From assembly GCA_012841425.1 (NCBI GenBank), contig DUUR01000183.1, forward strand, positions 1 to 5,064: 5,064 nucleotides of DNA, read 5' to 3'. Of the stretch, positions 3,916-5,064 are shown one piece after another. Position 1 is the first letter of the stretch. Each line of letters begins with the position of its first letter. This DNA is from Bacteroidales bacterium. Lineage in GTDB: Bacteria > Bacteroidota > Bacteroidia > Bacteroidales > Dysgonomonadaceae. Made by a program: the position numbers and the translations under genes. The notes below the pieces were generated by a model. That model worked only from the letters and a program-made list of their open reading frames with translations. It searched no databases and was not told the origin of the DNA.

Positions 3916-5064
3916 TTACTTCACCTCTTCAAAATCTACATCAGTTACATTATCGTCAGATGATTTGTCTTCACCTTCAGGTTGTTGCCCTCCGTCTTCA
4001 CCTGATTGCGATGCTTGCTGAGCATTTGTAGCATTATACATTTCTTGAGAAGCTGCTTGGAATACAGCGTTCAATTCATTAGATGCAGCGTCAATAGCGT
4101 CAATGTCTTGAGCTTTATGAGCATCCTTTAGTTTAGCAAGTGCTGCTTCAATAGGTGCTTTTTTATCAGCTGGAATTTTATCCCCTAAATCTTTCAACTG
4201 TTTTTCAGTTTGGAAGATTGTAGAGTCGGCTTGATTAAGCTTGTCTATCTTCTCTTTTTCTTTTTGGTCTGCTTCAGCATTAGCTGCTGCCTCTTCCTTC
4301 ATACGTTTAATTTCCTCATCGCTTAAGCCAGATGAAGCCTCAATGCGTATTTTTTGTTCTTTTCCAGACGCTTTATCTTTTGCAGATACATTTAATATAC
4401 CGTTAGCATCAATGTCAAATGTTACTTCAATTTGAGGAACTCCTCTTGGAGCAGGGGGGATGCCGTCAAGATTAAAGACTCCAATTTGCTTATTGTCCCT
4501 TGCCATTGAGCGTTCACCTTGAAGTATATTTATCTGTACAGAAGGCTGATTGTCAGAAGCAGTTGAGAAAGTCTCGCTCTTTCTTGTAGGGATAGTTGTG
4601 TTAGCATCTATTAGTTTTGTCATTATACCTCCCATAGTCTCTATACCTAATGATAGAGGAGTAACATCAAGCAATAGTACATCTTTTACTTCACCTGTAA
4701 GTACAGCTCCTTGAATTGCAGCACCAATAGCAACAACTTCATCAGGGTTAACACCCTTGTGTGGCTTCTTTCCAAAAAGATTTTCAACAAGTTCCTGTAC
4801 GGCCGGAATTCTCGTAGAACCACCCACTAGAATAACCTCGTCAATATCAGAGTTGCTCATCCCTGCATCTTTCATTGCAGAAATTATAGGTTGTTTACAC
4901 TTTTGTAGTAAATCATCAATTAATTGCTCAAATTTAGCCCGAGAAAGAGTTTTTACTAAGTGTTTTGGAATACCATTTACAGGCATTATATAAGGTAGGT
5001 TGATCTCAGTTGTGGATGCGCTAGAAAGTTCAATTTTAGCTTTTTCAGCCGCTTCTTTTAAACG
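3916..5064 (-). CDS. dnaK: Chaperone DnaK (Hsp70), C-terminal 382 residues; 5' part outside window
   Basis: DnaK is the cytosolic Hsp70 that binds exposed hydrophobic peptide stretches in an ATP cycle with DnaJ and GrpE. The frame is open to the right window edge, starting [15 protein letters not shown]; about 255 N-terminal residues are missing, judged by the usual length of about 640. In visible numbering, the end of the ATPase domain includes VILVGGSTR (77-85), the interdomain linker [10 protein letters not shown] (128-137), the beta substrate-binding domain to about 245, then the helical lid and an acidic Gln/Gly-rich tail ending DVDFEEVK, the EEV(D/K) type Hsp70 end. The Met at 4986 is internal ([10 protein letters not shown]) and is not the start. 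The gene ends in its own strong terminator. No frameshift or missing motif is seen. Confidence 0.98.
   Translation of the reverse strand, partial: RLKEAAEKAKIELSSASTTEINLPYIMPVNGIPKHLVKTLSRAKFEQLIDDLLQKCKQPIISAMKDAGMSNSDIDEVILVGGSTRIPAVQELVENLFGKKPHKGVNPDEVVAIGAAIQGAVLTGEVKDVLLLDVTPLSLGIETMGGIMTKLIDANTTIPTRKSETFSTASDNQPSVQINILQGERSMARDNKQIGVFNLDGIPPAPRGVPQIEVTFDIDANGILNVSAKDKASGKEQKIRIEASSGLSDEEIKRMKEEAAANAEADQKEKEKIDKLNQADSTIFQTEKQLKDLGDKIPADKKAPIEAALAKLKDAHKAQDIDAIDAASNELNAVFQAASQEMYNATNAQQASQSGEDGGQQPEGEDKSSDDNVTDVDFEEVK

Noticed and set aside
4984..4986. ATG at 4986 as the start of a short DnaK-like protein
   Set aside because: The same frame continues upstream to the window edge with canonical DnaK sequence ([13 protein letters not shown]), so this Met is internal.
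4241..4993. Plus-strand open frames at 4241-4435 and 4757-4993 opposite dnaK
   Set aside because: Both are antisense shadows of DnaK's conserved coding sequence, with composition to match and no start signals.

Overview
The window looks like a chromosomal housekeeping segment from a member of the Bacteroidota, most likely order Bacteroidales. The evidence is AT-rich spacers, promoter boxes of the Bacteroidota type (TAnnTTTG with an upstream TTG), tRNA genes without an encoded CCA, and proteins (EF-Tu, DnaK, bS21, a short HPF) that read like Bacteroidales versions. Genus cannot be decided from the sequence alone. All genes lie on the minus strand, so transcription runs from high to low coordinates.

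Layout in transcription order: the C-terminal 382 codons of dnaK (cut by the window's right edge) end in a strong intrinsic terminator. A gene-free stretch of about 355 bp follows. It holds degenerate 11-bp tandem repeats, a perfect inverted repeat and a Bacteroidota promoter. Next is a probable operon rpsU (bS21) - xerC (tyrosine recombinase) - hpf (ribosome hibernation factor). A second, near-perfect promoter then drives tRNA-Thr(UGU) - tRNA-Tyr(GUA) - tRNA-Gly(UCC) - tRNA-Thr(GGU) - tuf - tRNA-Trp(CCA) - secE. Only the first ten codons of secE are inside the window. The order of the four tRNAs, tuf and secE matches the thrU-tyrU-glyT-thrT-tufB-secE order of E. coli, an old conserved arrangement.

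The theme is translation capacity and its shutdown: EF-Tu with cognate tRNAs, bS21, and HPF, which parks ribosomes. The most interesting signal is translational. Bacteroidota rarely use Shine-Dalgarno (SD) sequences, because bS21 helps hide the anti-SD of 16S rRNA. Here two genes in one operon have near-maximal SDs: rpsU itself (10-11 nt complementary to the 16S tail) and hpf (9 nt). This suggests that ribosomes lacking bS21 would turn on both bS21 synthesis and hibernation factor synthesis. SD-based autoregulation of rpsU has been described in Flavobacterium; extension to hpf is my inference.

Other points of interest are the 11-bp repeats, an acceptor-stem mismatch in tRNA-Thr(GGU), a possible tRNA-Gly remnant between two tRNAs, and several hairpins in the tRNA/tuf spacers. 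No mobile element, CRISPR array or foreign gene is seen.
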